Assembly: GCA_016169945.1 (NCBI GenBank) | Contig: JADLSH010000358.1 | Coordinates: 4,187,001-4,251,000 of the forward strand | Length of the DNA: 64,000 nt | Source of the DNA: Trachythela sp. YZ-2020 | Lineage: Eukaryota; Cnidaria; Anthozoa; Malacalcyonacea; Clavulariidae | Reading direction: 5' to 3' | Translations under genes and position numbers: made by a program | Part shown: positions 10,553-19,744 of the stretch, piece after piece | How positions within the stretch are numbered: the stretch's first letter is position 1 | Layout of the letters: every line of letters begins with the position of its first letter | Notes under the pieces: model-generated | The model's database searches: none | Seen by the model: the letters and a program-made list of their open reading frames with translations, nothing else | What the model was told of the DNA's origin: nothing

Positions 10553-10960
10553 TAATATACAAATTACTGAAATTAGCGTCGCACACCTTCATCACAGGGG
10601 TCAAAAACAGGGAAAAAATGGAACAAGATTGTTTCCATACCAAAAGAAATTATATACACACTAATTTTATTTGTCTTCTGTATAAACTTTCAGATCATTA
10701 CATCCCTGAGCTTGCCTGCATGAACTTATAGATTAGTAAAGCTTGCAGTGTTGGGTACGCACAAGCCCACACTACAATGAATCCTCAAGTTTTAAATTAA
10801 AAAACTACACATTATATAATTATTAATGTCCTCAACCACTATTCTTATATTCTAAGATGAATGACACCAGAGTAAACCAAGCAATGTTTTGTGGGGCTAT
10901 GGAAGTGTGAGACAACTGCTCTATATTTTGGTTTGTCTGCGATGAGCTGGTGCTGAGCGG
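10553..10960. other. Unassigned stretch
   Basis: No convincing feature. A polypyrimidine-AG at about 10693 is not followed by a usable open frame. Confidence 0.3.
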
Positions 10961-11225
10961 TTCCCAGGGCATATACTCGTAATATAATATAATACCTGCA
11001 GGACTTATACTGATTTACAGCTGTGTCCTAATCTGCCCAAGACATATACTTTTACCGCGCGGATTTGAGCTGGATCCTGAGTAAAGGCGGCTAGAACATA
11101 TACTCTATAGCTGGGTCCTAGTCTGCCCTGCAGGACATATACTCTGAGCTGGACCCTGGGAATTAATGATCAGAAAGATATTTATGACATAATTATTACT
11201 GATCTGGCTCAGGACATATACCCAT
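10961..11225 (+). repeat. Degenerate irregular repeat of an ACATATACT motif
   Basis: Six copies of a GACATATACT-like core, several with GCTGGATCCTG or CTGCCC nearby, lie at uneven spacing. This looks like an old minisatellite. Confidence 0.5.
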
Positions 11226-11969
11226 ATGCAGAAATCACGCCGATATTGTAAGTAAAATTGGCTCTAGGCCAGGTTGAAAAATTCCGTAAAGAAAACGTGA
11301 GGTCTATGGTAAAATTGCGACCTCATACTAGAGCAATCGCCTTCATCACTTCATTTCTTTATTTCATAATTCAAAATTACAAGACATTTCATTTAGCATA
11401 TTACTTGATCACATTTCTGAGTGTTCATATAACTGTTAATGCCAAGGAGCAGCATGCAGTTTTTCTGAGCGGGCGTAATGGACGACCATGACGAAATGTA
11501 GATGTTTACGAGGCAGGTAATTAATCGGCTTTCGGTAGAAGAACAATTCAAATTGTTGGATATATATAGCGTGCTTGGTAAGCCTTGGTTTAAGCGTTTG
11601 GGGAGGTGGGTGGGTTTTCGTGTTATTCTTCGTTCCGCTGGATCCAAGTAAGAATGATATTGTAATATGGAATTACTAAACTATAACGAAGTATGTTTAA
11701 CTATAGCGCCTTTGTTGTCCATGAATGAATCACGCAAGGTATTAGGACAATGAGTTATAAAGTGCTTGGTAGCCTACGGCTATACGCCGGCTTTGGCAAG
11801 CAAATAATGTAAGCTTTGTAGATGCGTTTAGGGCGACATGGTCTGCATGTACACAACGAAATATTTTTACAATAAAGATGAAGCTTATTGCCCAGAGTCT
11901 ATATAGTCAGTTTCGTCCATTAACAGTAAATTTTGTGGTAAAAATTCTCATTATACATGTACATTGTAC
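11226..11969. other. Unassigned stretch, probably intron or 3' region of the gene to its right
   Basis: No acceptor with a phase-compatible open frame was found on the minus strand here. If the last exon reads through its weak donor, a stop occurs in frame near 11905. Confidence 0.35.
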
Positions 11970-12094
11970 CTTGTCATTGACCACTTTAGCACTATGAGGC
12001 ACACCCTCGGTTGTACTTCTTTTTCTCTTAATGGATGAACGATTTTCGTTAGTCTTCGAAAGTGTGAACTCCGTTTTGGAATTTTGGAAAATGC
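11970..12094 (-). CDS. Host-gene exon C, basic tail of a coiled-coil protein
   Basis: The minus-strand acceptor CTTCTCTTCGTTCGACAG has a good pyrimidine tract. The exon starts with GC, completing the codon left open by the exon at 12300-12384 (G+GC). It then stays open for 41 codons to the donor-like AAG|GTACAA at 11970, which is weak. The peptide contains NENRSSIKRKRSTTEG, with a basic KRKR patch that could be a nuclear localisation signal, and ends KVVNDK. Together with the two upstream exons it gives 315 open coding bases over two junctions with matching phases, hard to explain by chance. The protein family is not recognised. Confidence 0.6.
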
Positions 12095-12299
12095 CTGTCG
12101 AACGAAGAGAAGATTAGGAATATAGTTGTTTTCTTTTGTGAAAAACACCACATTTAATATCTCTTTTCTAGTATCTAGTACAAGGGTATTTTTTGAAATA
12201 CCCCTTGTTCCAGGTCTATAACTGATAAAAATTGAATTGACCAATTGTAATTGCCATTACACACTACCAGCATCAGTGCCTATAACACAAAAATCTTAC

Positions 12300-12384
12300 C
12301 ATTTACATTGTCATTTGATATACATAGGTTCGACTTCAGGTGCAATAGATCATTTCTCAATTTTCTCATCTCGTAAGTAAGCTC
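12300..12384 (-). CDS. Host-gene exon B, coiled-coil segment
   Basis: 85-base minus-strand exon between the acceptor AATTTTATAG and the donor G|GTAAGA. It enters in phase 0 and leaves one base of a split codon, which fits the next exon exactly. The peptide ELTYEMRKLRNDLLHLKSNL has leucines and hydrophobics at heptad-like spacing and continues the helix of the exon at 12581-12685. A short helix followed by a basic tail resembles the layout of shugoshin N-termini and other chromosomal coiled-coil proteins, but no diagnostic motif is visible. Confidence 0.65.
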
Positions 12385-12580
12385 CTATAAAATTTGAGTT
12401 GATATAGTCTACACATAGAATGTACGAGGCTATACAGTACATTAGATATAATTTATTTAACTTTAACTGTAGCAGACGAATATACATTATTTTAAATATA
12501 CATTATTATGAAACATCGAAGAAGAATATAATAATTAACCAGATAGAGCTACAGTATGCATATATACAAACTGTACTCAC

Positions 12581-12685
12581 CTTCACCAAACTTTGATTTA
12601 CATTGTTTTCATTTTCTTTTCGTAAACTGTGAATTAATTGTGACGTACTCTTGTACTTTTCCGTAAGCTCTGATAACCGACGTAT
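12581..12685 (-). CDS. Host-gene exon A, coiled-coil segment
   Basis: 105-base minus-strand exon, exactly 35 codons in phase 0, between an acceptor (TTTATGTAG) and a strong donor (AAG|GTGAGT). The peptide IRRLSELTEKYKSTSQLIHS and following residues are rich in Glu, Lys and Leu, as in a coiled coil. It reads directly into the exon at 12300-12384. The acceptor has a poor pyrimidine tract. Identity unknown. Confidence 0.65.
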
Positions 12686-12871
12686 CTACATAAACGATAA
12701 TAATATATTAATTTTCTGCAATTAATAACTAACAAACATGGAGTTTTATTAAACAATGTACAAGAGATTTTGATGATAATAATGAAAGATATTGATGAAT
12801 AAAACTATATATTTTCACATGCAAATAACAATCCTTGCCCTTGGTTTGCACAGTACATATATAGTTCTAAC

Positions 12872-12971
12872 TTGAGGCTGAACCACTTCTTTGGGCAAAG
12901 GTCTGACTGCAGGGTTGTGATGGCAGGTTTTCAGCAACGTACTGCAGTCTTTAAGTCGCAAATTTACAAAT
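12872..12971 (-). CDS. Possible upstream exon of the same gene
   Basis: Open minus-strand segment with peptide RLKDCSTLLKTCHHNPAVRP and then LPKEVVQPQ. It ends in phase 0 at a weak donor (CAA|GTTAGA), compatible with the exon at 12581-12685. The acceptor (TTATAAAG) is weak, and upstream continuity was not found. Confidence 0.25.
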
Positions 12972-12995
12972 CTTTATAAAATACATATATTTAAC

Positions 12996-13118
12996 AATTA
13001 TTCGCCGAAGGCGAGGTGAATGGTGAATAAAAACCGAGACGAAGTCGAGGTTTTTATTCACCGATATTCACCGGGCCTGAGTATTCACCGAACCCGATAT
13101 TCACGGTAATTCACCGAG
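12996..13118. repeat. Palindromic GGTGAATAAAAACC repeat
   Basis: GGTGAATAAAAACC (13022-13035) and GGTTTTTATTCACC (13049-13062) form a perfect 14-bp stem. Around it are several ATTCACCG or CGAGGTGAAT words in both orientations. It looks like a short foldback repeat family member. Confidence 0.75.
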
Positions 13119-13205
13119 CCGTGATTACTTGGAAAAAAATAAAAAAAGCACATTTCAAAAATATTTTAATTGAATATTTACGATAAAAGCGGCTTAAAAA
13201 CGCAT

Positions 13206-13275
13206 TAGGTGATTATCGCGTATTAATCCAAGGTAGCGCAACCAATCAGGGTTGAGAATTTTCAATAATCACCTA
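13206..13275. repeat. 11-bp inverted repeat TAGGTGATTAT
   Basis: Perfect arms at 13206-13216 and 13265-13275 enclose a 48-base interior. Possibly the remnant of a miniature element. Confidence 0.55.
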
Positions 13276-13652
13276 TGTAATTTTAATAAATGTTATTATT
13301 GCAAGTTAAAAAATGCTGCCTCGTGAATTGTAATAAATAGTTCAAATATAAAAACACAGTGCATTTAATAGACCAGTAGGTTATATGTTTTCACCTTAGT
13401 TTGTCTGTTTTTGTATTGTTAAGTTTGTTAACTTTAAGGTCAGTGGATATATAACTGGAGTGATAATTCCAAGATGGCGAACTTGTTTTTATATTTTTAC
13501 GAAAGAAATTATATACTCATTCAACAGTATTTCCATTTTTTGTAATATTTTGAACATGGCGAATGTTAAGGAGTATTTTAGTAAGTAATGGAAGTTTTTA
13601 ATTAATATTTATAGTTATAATGATTCGCGAATCTTACAATTAACAAAAAGCT
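13276..13652. other. Unassigned stretch before the LTR element
   Basis: Contains CAAGATGGCGAAC near 13472, a YY1-like motif that recurs near 32939 and 33178. Nothing else was seen. Confidence 0.3.
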
Positions 13653-13657
13653 CTTGA

Positions 13658-13841
13658 TGTCAGAACGTAAGATCGAGTATAAACAACAATATATTTGATG
13701 GAAGAGTACAAAATGTCTACAACGTGTTTCTCTCTCAAAACTATAACCTTTTCCTCTCACGTGATCGTGTTTTAGTACAGGTAACCCAAACAATGTCAAT
13801 TAATAAGTCTATAGTATATATAACGTTTTAGTGTTCAGACA
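13658..13841 (-). repeat. BEL/Pao 3' LTR
   Basis: 184 bp, TG...CA type ends. The stop of the gag-integrase frame lies just inside it. Confidence 0.93.
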
Positions 13842-15961
13842 TCCTCCGGGGGGCGGCGAAGCTCGCTTGTCCAATTGGCAATCACTTCACGTGCTCTGAC
13901 AGCAGCTGAACGTTGACTTCGTCTTTGAGGAAGTTGGTGTTGGTCCGAGATGGACGGGTTTTCTGTGGGAACTTCAATTTCAGCTTCGGCTGTAACCTCG
14001 AGAGGAAAGAGTTTTGTTATTGGTCTGTTCGTATGTCCTCGAGATGTTCTGAGGTTTACTGCTCGTACACAGTCGTCAGCTCCTCGGATCAGACCTTCGA
14101 CCACTGCTAACTTCCACTTGAGTCGGCTTTCGTCACTGTGAATTTGTACAATATCTCCAACCTTGATCTTGGTTTCACCTTTAGTTCCAGTGTGGTGGTG
14201 GAAGGTTCGAAGTGAGGTAAGGTAGTCTTGTCTCCATCGTCGCCAGAAGTGTTGTATAAGTAACGCTACGCGCGCAGCATCCCCTCGTAATTTCGCGTCG
14301 TTCCCGTATGTTGGGTCAATCAACTCGTCTACTTCTATGCTAGGATGTGGAAGTCTGGTCACGCGTCGACCGTATAGCATGTGGGAAGGTGTGAGTGGTT
14401 CTTCGTCCTGGAAATCCGGTGAGATGTACGTCAGTGGACGATCGTTCAGGATCGCTTCAATTTCCACTATGATGGTTTGAAGTGTAGGGGTGAGAGTTGC
14501 AAGAACAGATTGTGTTGTGTCTTCTGCTTGGGATGGTGGATTTATATCATCTCTTGGTGTAGGGAGGGCAGAGGGGGTTAGGGGAGTAGTTAGGGGGGAT
14601 GGGTGCATATCATGTTCACAGATGGAAGTGTGGTGTTTGTCACCACAGTTTCTGCATCGATACTTTGAAGGGCATGTATTACAACGGTGTGAAAATGAAA
14701 GACAGTTATAACACAAACCACCCTTGCTGATGATGGATCTCCTTGCCTTGGGAGCTATAACTGCAGTACATCTGTTGGGAGGATGTGGACCCTTGCAAAA
14801 CACACACAATCTATTCTGGGTATATCTTCCTTGGCCAGGATGGGACCCAATTCCTGTGTGAAAGGAAGCTGTGGGGGTCGGTTGCGCAAAGTGTTTTGTC
14901 CCTGCTTCAAGTACCCTGAGTTCGTTTTTAAGGGCTTGTCTCAGATTCTTTATTGACCAATCATTGCCCTGTTGGCACCTAGCAAGATTACGCTTTGTTT
15001 CATCTGGGAGTTTTCCCAGAATCACAGGCACAAGTAAATCACCAAATGTGTCTTCAGACTTTCCAAGGGCTTCCAAGGCTCTTATATTGGTTTCCATTTC
15101 ATCATGAAAGGATTTCAAACTTTCGAGACTGTTAAATGGTTGGTGTAACTCTAACAGGGCTGACATATGGGCATTTATAACCTTGTGGGTTTGTCCGAAA
15201 CGATCCTTGAGAGTAGTTATAGCTCTAGTATAGTTTTCATTTGTTAACGGATAACCTGCAATTGCTCGATGTGCCTCTCCGGTGAGTTGGGCACGCAAGT
15301 AATTAAATTTCTCAATATCTGACAAGCCAAGCCTTTTATTTACCGCAACTTCAAAGGAATCCCAAAATGACAACCACTCTATGGGATCCCCACTGAATGT
15401 CGGTAACACTAATTTTGGGAGACGACTATTGTTAGTGTGAACATTAGTGTTGACTGGTGGAGTAGGTACTGGGGTTTGAATTGGAGGGCTATGTGGGATA
15501 GAACTGATAGTTGGGGTGATACTTGTGCTAGGGGGTGAATCGGGGTTGGAGGTTACATCTGATTGAACTGGATTAGTAGAGGGAGGAATTGAATTCTGTG
15601 AGGTAACTGGACTGGTATTTGTTGCAACTGAAAGCTCAGGGGCATCTGAGCTTGGTTCTGAATTAATAATAACACTTAGCTGTGCGATTTTTTCGGCGAT
15701 TTCTTCTTGTAATTCTTCGTCTTTCACAATTTCGGCTTCCAAATCATCTTCGTCTGTGAGTTTTTCCTGTACTTTTGTGTCTATTTCCTTTAGAATGGCC
15801 CCTTTCCGCTTGAGTTGTTCGACTGTAGTGTCAGCTGAAGCGCGAGTTAGTTCGTTCATGGCAGTTTTCTGTTCGATAAATTCCTTCGATTTTTTGAGCA
15901 ATTTCGTCAAATGTGCTCGTTGCCCTCTCCTCGAGGCTTGTAGACGTTGTAGCTCTTCCAT
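13835..15961 (-). CDS. Gag-integrase C-terminus fusion, 708 residues
   Basis: One uninterrupted frame starting at ATG 15961, 20 bases after the 5' LTR. Residues 1-100 are a charged, coiled-coil-like N-terminus, about 100-178 a Ser/Thr/Pro linker and about 180-355 the BEL/Pao gag core (DUF1759-like; LPTFSGDPIEWLSFWDSFE). Residues 386-448 hold CCHC-like knuckles (C386/C389, C417/C420, C436/C439/H443/C448). From about 495 it switches to the C-terminal part of a BEL integrase (EAILNDRPLTYIS, LTPSHMLYGR, FWRRWRQDYL) and the DUF5641-like tail. Roughly the whole protease-RT-RNase H-integrase core is deleted in frame near residue 490 (about 14480-14500). Such a protein could still form gag particles, but it lacks enzymes. 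Confidence 0.9.
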   Translation of the reverse strand: MEELQRLQASRRGQRAHLTKLLKKSKEFIEQKTAMNELTRASADTTVEQLKRKGAILKEIDTKVQEKLTDEDDLEAEIVKDEELQEEIAEKIAQLSVIINSEPSSDAPELSVATNTSPVTSQNSIPPSTNPVQSDVTSNPDSPPSTSITPTISSIPHSPPIQTPVPTPPVNTNVHTNNSRLPKLVLPTFSGDPIEWLSFWDSFEVAVNKRLGLSDIEKFNYLRAQLTGEAHRAIAGYPLTNENYTRAITTLKDRFGQTHKVINAHMSALLELHQPFNSLESLKSFHDEMETNIRALEALGKSEDTFGDLLVPVILGKLPDETKRNLARCQQGNDWSIKNLRQALKNELRVLEAGTKHFAQPTPTASFHTGIGSHPGQGRYTQNRLCVFCKGPHPPNRCTAVIAPKARRSIISKGGLCYNCLSFSHRCNTCPSKYRCRNCGDKHHTSICEHDMHPSPLTTPLTPSALPTPRDDINPPSQAEDTTQSVLATLTPTLQTIIVEIEAILNDRPLTYISPDFQDEEPLTPSHMLYGRRVTRLPHPSIEVDELIDPTYGNDAKLRGDAARVALLIQHFWRRWRQDYLTSLRTFHHHTGTKGETKIKVGDIVQIHSDESRLKWKLAVVEGLIRGADDCVRAVNLRTSRGHTNRPITKLFPLEVTAEAEIEVPTENPSISDQHQLPQRRSQRSAAVRAREVIANWTSELRRPPEDV

Positions 15962-15980
15962 ATCCTGGCCACGGCACCAA

Positions 15981-16165
15981 TGTCAGAACGTAAGATCGAG
16001 TATAAACAACAATATATTTGATGGAAGAGTACAAAATGTCTACAACGTGTTTCTCTCTCAAAACTATAACCTTTTTCCTCTCACGTGATCGTGTTTTAGT
16101 ACAGGTAACCCAAACAATGTCAATTAATAAGTCTATAGTATATATAACGTTTTAGTGTTCAGACA
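15981..16165 (-). repeat. BEL/Pao 5' LTR
   Basis: 185 bp, identical to the other LTR except for one extra T in a T run. It would hold the promoter of the minus-strand transcript. Confidence 0.93.
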
Positions 16166-16504
16166 CTTGACTTGAATCACATTTCAATCGCATTTTAATA
16201 ATAAAGCAAAGATGAGGTAAGCCTATATTTAAATACTGCATGGATATCTTGTTTAAATCATAAATCGTAAAATTGTACTTAAAATTTCTCAACATTATTT
16301 GGAACAAGTCGACAGTAGTGCAAGGTCATAATGGTCATTGCTTGTCTCACTCTTTCCCATACTTAACATCACTTCATAATTATTTGATTATTTTGACATT
16401 TTAATTGGTGTATGAGCAGATACATCTTCCAGCGCAATGTCCTGTTAGACTGTGCAGACTAAAAAAGTCATTTGAACACAACAACAGCCTACTGTTGGTG
16501 TTTC
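16166..16504. other. Unassigned stretch
   Basis: No feature seen beyond the target duplication at its left edge. Confidence 0.3.
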
Positions 16505-16600
16505 TGGATTGAGCGGCCACCTCTATTCATTATAAGCGGCCACATTTGAAGTCATTCCCTATGTGTGACCGTTTGTTTAATGGATGTTTGACTGTATCTT
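16505..16600. repeat. AAGCGGCCAC / TGACTGTA end-like repeat
   Basis: GAGCGGCCACCTCTATT and ATAAGCGGCCACATTT share the motif clustered at 6712-6856. The right side (GTGACCGTTTGTTTAATGG) is a diverged inverted counterpart. Probably a small remnant of the same DNA element family. Confidence 0.45.
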
Positions 16601-16807
16601 GACTGTATCATGCTAACATTTAATATTTTGAAACATCATCATTCAATAAAATAATAATTTGAATTGTCCCGTGGCATATTATTCAGGAGTCCGAAAAATA
16701 AGAAAAATTGTTGATAAAAATTTTCCCACAGCAATCATGAAAATCCCTTTGCGCAGATACATGTACGCTTTGCGTACCTATTTTTTGTATCTGTGCTACA
16801 ATGCTAG

Positions 16808-16870
16808 GATGCGAGTGAGTGAGTGAGTTTATCTTTATTGCTTCCAAAATACAAAGTACGAATCCACTCA
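16808..16870 (-). mobile_element. LINE 3' tail fragment
   Basis: On the minus strand GGAAGCAATAAAGATAAACT is followed by an (ACTC)n microsatellite, the same design as the LINE 3' end at 3153-3180. Only the tail is recognisable. Confidence 0.45.
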
Positions 16871-17019
16871 TAAAAGTGAGGTTTCTGAAATTCGATCGAA
16901 CCGATCCGTTTGCTTCGCTTCCAGTTTTCTAAACACAGTTCAAATTTTATCATTTATCCCTGAGGTCCACGAGCCGCGCGCAAAGCGCGTGTGCGAGGGA
17001 ACTAATTCCGCTACCGACG

Positions 17020-17110
17020 TCTAAAGTTCATCAAGTTTTACGGGCGCGTCGCTATATTTCATGGGTGGATCTCCCACTGATCTCAAAAGTGTGGCGGGTT
17101 GTCAGGAGTG
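17020..17110 (+). repeat. Diverged repeat, copy 1
   Basis: TAAAGTTCATCAAGTTTTAC, then GGGCGCGTCGCTAT, CATGGGTGGATCTC and CACTGATCTCA recur in the same order at about 18058-18165 with substitutions and small insertions. Confidence 0.6.
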
Positions 17111-17953
17111 AAATGAGTGAGATTTTAAAAACATATACATGAGAAAATACTTTTTGAAGAAATTGGCAATGAAGCCTTTTTACTTCAAAAAGTTAAGAAG
17201 AAATAGTTAAATATCATGCAATAAGTCAAGTCACGACACGGCAAGAAGCATTACTAGGCCAACAACAAGGTCAAGGTAATTTGTTTTATAATTGTTTATG
17301 TTTTTGTCGGTTTAAAAAATGTTAGTTATACACTTCTTTCCATTTAACGTCGGTGTAGGTGTAAGTTTTTAGATAACCCGATTACCTCGAAGAGACCAGA
17401 ATTAATGTTCATTTCAAAAATTTCATTTTATACCAAAGTCAAAGACGAAGTTTATGTCAAAGCGTATCAGATGAAAGTCAGTTAAGTTTTATAAACATCT
17501 CAAAAGGTTTTAACAAACGTCTAAGATCCAATATTTGAAAAAATGACGCTTATATAATGCATAATAACATACCTACAGGCTACAGTATATGTTTCGGGGA
17601 TTGAAAATTCTGTAGTTAAAAGTATTAATTTTTCAAGTCATTTTGTAGAAAAATATATAAAAAAACATACGAAAAATGTTTCCGTGTAACCATGACGACC
17701 ACAGATGGCGACAAACGTTTTGCCACAGTGATATATCGCGCCCAGCGGTCTGCTAAATAATTTACCAATACTTCATGTAAACATGCGCATAATTAATCAT
17801 CTTGCCGATCTTGGATTTATAGTTTCTTCAAGGACATGAATAACGTTGAAAATATTTTGGAACTATACTCGTTCGGTTTAAAAATGCGAGGGGGGTGGCT
17901 AGCCCGGGACGAGGGTACGAATTCCGCTTGGGGGATTTAAAGGTTGGTTCTTT
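17111..17953. other. Unassigned stretch
   Basis: No confident feature. A minus-strand acceptor/donor pair around 17560-17610 brackets only about 36 bases, too short to call. Confidence 0.3.
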
Positions 17954-18048
17954 ATGTAGCCCTACACGAGTTATGTCTGTGATTATATATAGGGTTAGGG
18001 TTGGGGTGGGGGTTGGGGTTAAATTATACATTTCGTATAGGGCTACAT
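17954..18048. repeat. Inverted repeat enclosing telomere-like sequence
   Basis: ATGTAGCCCTA (17954-17964) and TAGGGCTACAT (18038-18048) are perfect inverted arms. Between them lies TATAGGGTTAGGGTTGGGG and further G-rich TTGGGG units, similar to degenerate TTAGGG repeats. Confidence 0.8.
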
Positions 18049-18057
18049 AGAGTCTAC

Positions 18058-18165
18058 CGATTTAAAGTTTATCAAGTACCGTGGGCGCGTCGCTATGGGT
18101 TCATCGTTGCATGGGTGGACCTCTCACTGACCTCAATATACGGCGGACTGTCATGGCGGACATTC
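18058..18165 (+). repeat. Diverged repeat, copy 2
   Basis: Related to 17020-17110 and followed by ATGGCGGAC at 18153, where the frame stops after six codons. Confidence 0.6.
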
Positions 18166-18719
18166 GAGAGTGACAACAAAAAACATCGCAAATAACACAA
18201 AATTAATAAAAGCCCAAAGACAGGATAAATTAAAACTTTTAAGAGGATTTTCAATTGTGAAATTCAGGACCAGCAAGGACAGACTGAGATCTATAGAGAC
18301 GCTACCAAGAATTGCGGATAGTTTTCAGAATAGCCAGACGAGTAAGTATATTTTGTGGATTTGTAACGAGTTAGGTCGCTCTATGTGGTTAATAATGTCT
18401 TAATTAAGCTAAAAAGAAGGTATTTTGACTCTTTTAATTTTGGGGAAGAAAAATTCAAAAGCATCGCAAGAGCACTGCTTCGCTTTTTTTTGCAATAATA
18501 ATATTGGATATCTACTATTATATAATATATATTTATATTATAATTCAAATACGTTACAGAATAAGAAACAACATCATTTCAATATATAGACAACCCTATA
18601 TCATGATTTCCTTGATCCGTAGGCACAACGTAGCAATACCGCATGTATGCCTACTTTTCCACTTTAATTTTAGCAATCAGTAATTTTAGTGATCAGCTCA
18701 TCTATCCTGACATGCTTAC
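18166..18719. other. Unassigned stretch
   Basis: A plus-strand open stretch ends at a donor-like GA|GTAAGTAT near 18342, but it has no convincing start or acceptor. The remainder is AT-rich. Confidence 0.3.
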
Positions 18720-18894
18720 CTTCTCATGCCTGGCAATTTCCTCCTGTTCAAGCCACTTTCTATATTTTACTGTCCTACGAAGAGGCAGCAATCTCCTATC
18801 ATATTTGATTTTACCAGAAAACCCAACAAGATATAGCTGTTCTTTAGAATATGCACCCAACCTTTTCTTTCTGTGATGCTTCATGCTTATAATT
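18720..18894 (-). CDS. Unrecognised internal or first coding exon, minus strand
   Basis: 175 bases between a strong acceptor (TTTCAATTTTTACAG) and a strong donor (AAG|GTAAGC). One leading base is followed by 58 open codons, so it enters in phase 1 and leaves in phase 0. The peptide is basic, with MKHHRKKRLGAYSKEQLYLV, then KYDRRLLPLRRTVKYRKWLE and a helical end EEIARHEK. It has an internal Met that could also be a start. Splice sites and composition support a real exon. I could not link it to the exons at 12-13 kb and do not recognise the protein. Confidence 0.55.
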
Positions 18895-19222
18895 CTGTAA
18901 AAATTGAAAGCAAGAAAAAAATGACAATAACCCTGAGTGGCAGAAACCAAACACTGAGTGGCAGAAGTCGTGAGTTGTATTTTAAAAAGCTGTGAGATTG
19001 ACTGAAAAATCGTTAAAGAAATTTCCAGGTTTGCTTATTGTTATTGGTTAAACGAGTAACGTGCGTAACAGTTTATGAGCGGCCATCACCACCAAAAATA
19101 CATAAAATGTAAAACGGTCTAGCATGTTTTCAATTGGCAAAAACAAAACAGGAACGGAACGTTTTACACTGAAATGTTCTAGCGTTCATTTGTAAATTGG
19201 GGTATACAAAACGGATACGGTT
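18895..19222. other. Unassigned stretch left of the gypsy remnant
   Basis: No LTR matching the one at 24433 was found here, so the 5' end of the gypsy element is missing or unrecognisable. Confidence 0.35.
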
Positions 19223-19579
19223 ATGGTAAATTTGGAATGGTTTAGCAAACAACGTGGTTTTTGCCAGACCAATTTACTAGACCAGACGGAGTCCAAGAAT
19301 ATGGAAAACACGGAGTTACACGAAAAAATATTGGAAAGTATTGAAAAACTTGACAAAGAATTAAAATCTCAGATAATACTCGCTTGTTTATCATTCCAAT
19401 TACGACGACGGGCACTACGTGAGTCAACGCTTTCTCTTGACCAATTGCTCAACCATGGTCGAGCAATGGAAACGGCAGAAAATAAGCGACAAACATCAAA
19501 CAAACGAACGAAGAATCCCACGAAATCAATTGCACTCAACGAGAACAACAGTCTCGACAGCATTATCAACAAAATATAA
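19223..19579 (+). pseudogene. Gypsy gag, C-terminal part
   Basis: The frame contains KELKSQIILACLSFQLRRRA followed by a LDQLLNHGRAMETAE block, the pattern of gag C-terminal capsid sequence in metazoan Ty3/gypsy elements. The frame has no capsid N-terminus, and the zinc-knuckle region downstream is degraded. Confidence 0.65.
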
Positions 19580-19744
19580 ACCCTCGCGAAACGAATCGGT
19601 CTGAATCATTTCGCTCGCTGTTGCCGTTCTGCAAATCGAAATAGTAAACCCGATAATAGTGTCAATCATGTCGACGCCAGAAGTAAAAATAATACACAGC
19701 AACAACAAGCAACTACAAGGAACAGAGCAATCAAAACCCGGCAG

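Larger units (their letters stand above)
13658..16165 (-). mobile_element. BEL/Pao LTR retrotransposon with large internal deletion
   Basis: Two near-identical LTRs (184 and 185 bp, one T different) begin TGTCAG and end GTTCAGACA, and the element is flanked by the 5-bp duplication CTTGA (13653-13657 and 16166-16170). Five-base duplications and gag with DUF1759 and zinc knuckles fit BEL/Pao. A primer-binding-like TGGTGCCGTGGCC sits one base inside the 5' LTR on the minus strand (15979-15967). Protease, reverse transcriptase, RNase H and most of integrase are missing. Nearly identical LTRs indicate recent insertion, so it was mobile in trans or was deleted very recently. Confidence 0.93.

Noticed and set aside
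11951..12244. 97-residue unspliced minus-strand ORF
   Set aside because: Explained better as an out-of-frame shadow over the spliced exon 11970-12094, which has a strong acceptor and fits the upstream phase.
13913..15107. Plus-strand frames of 63-78 codons across the BEL/Pao element
   Set aside because: Antisense shadows of the 708-codon gag-integrase frame.
18153..18342. ATGGCGGAC as a gene start followed by an exon with donor at 18342
   Set aside because: The ATG frame stops after six codons, and the longer open frame starts at GTG without an acceptor.
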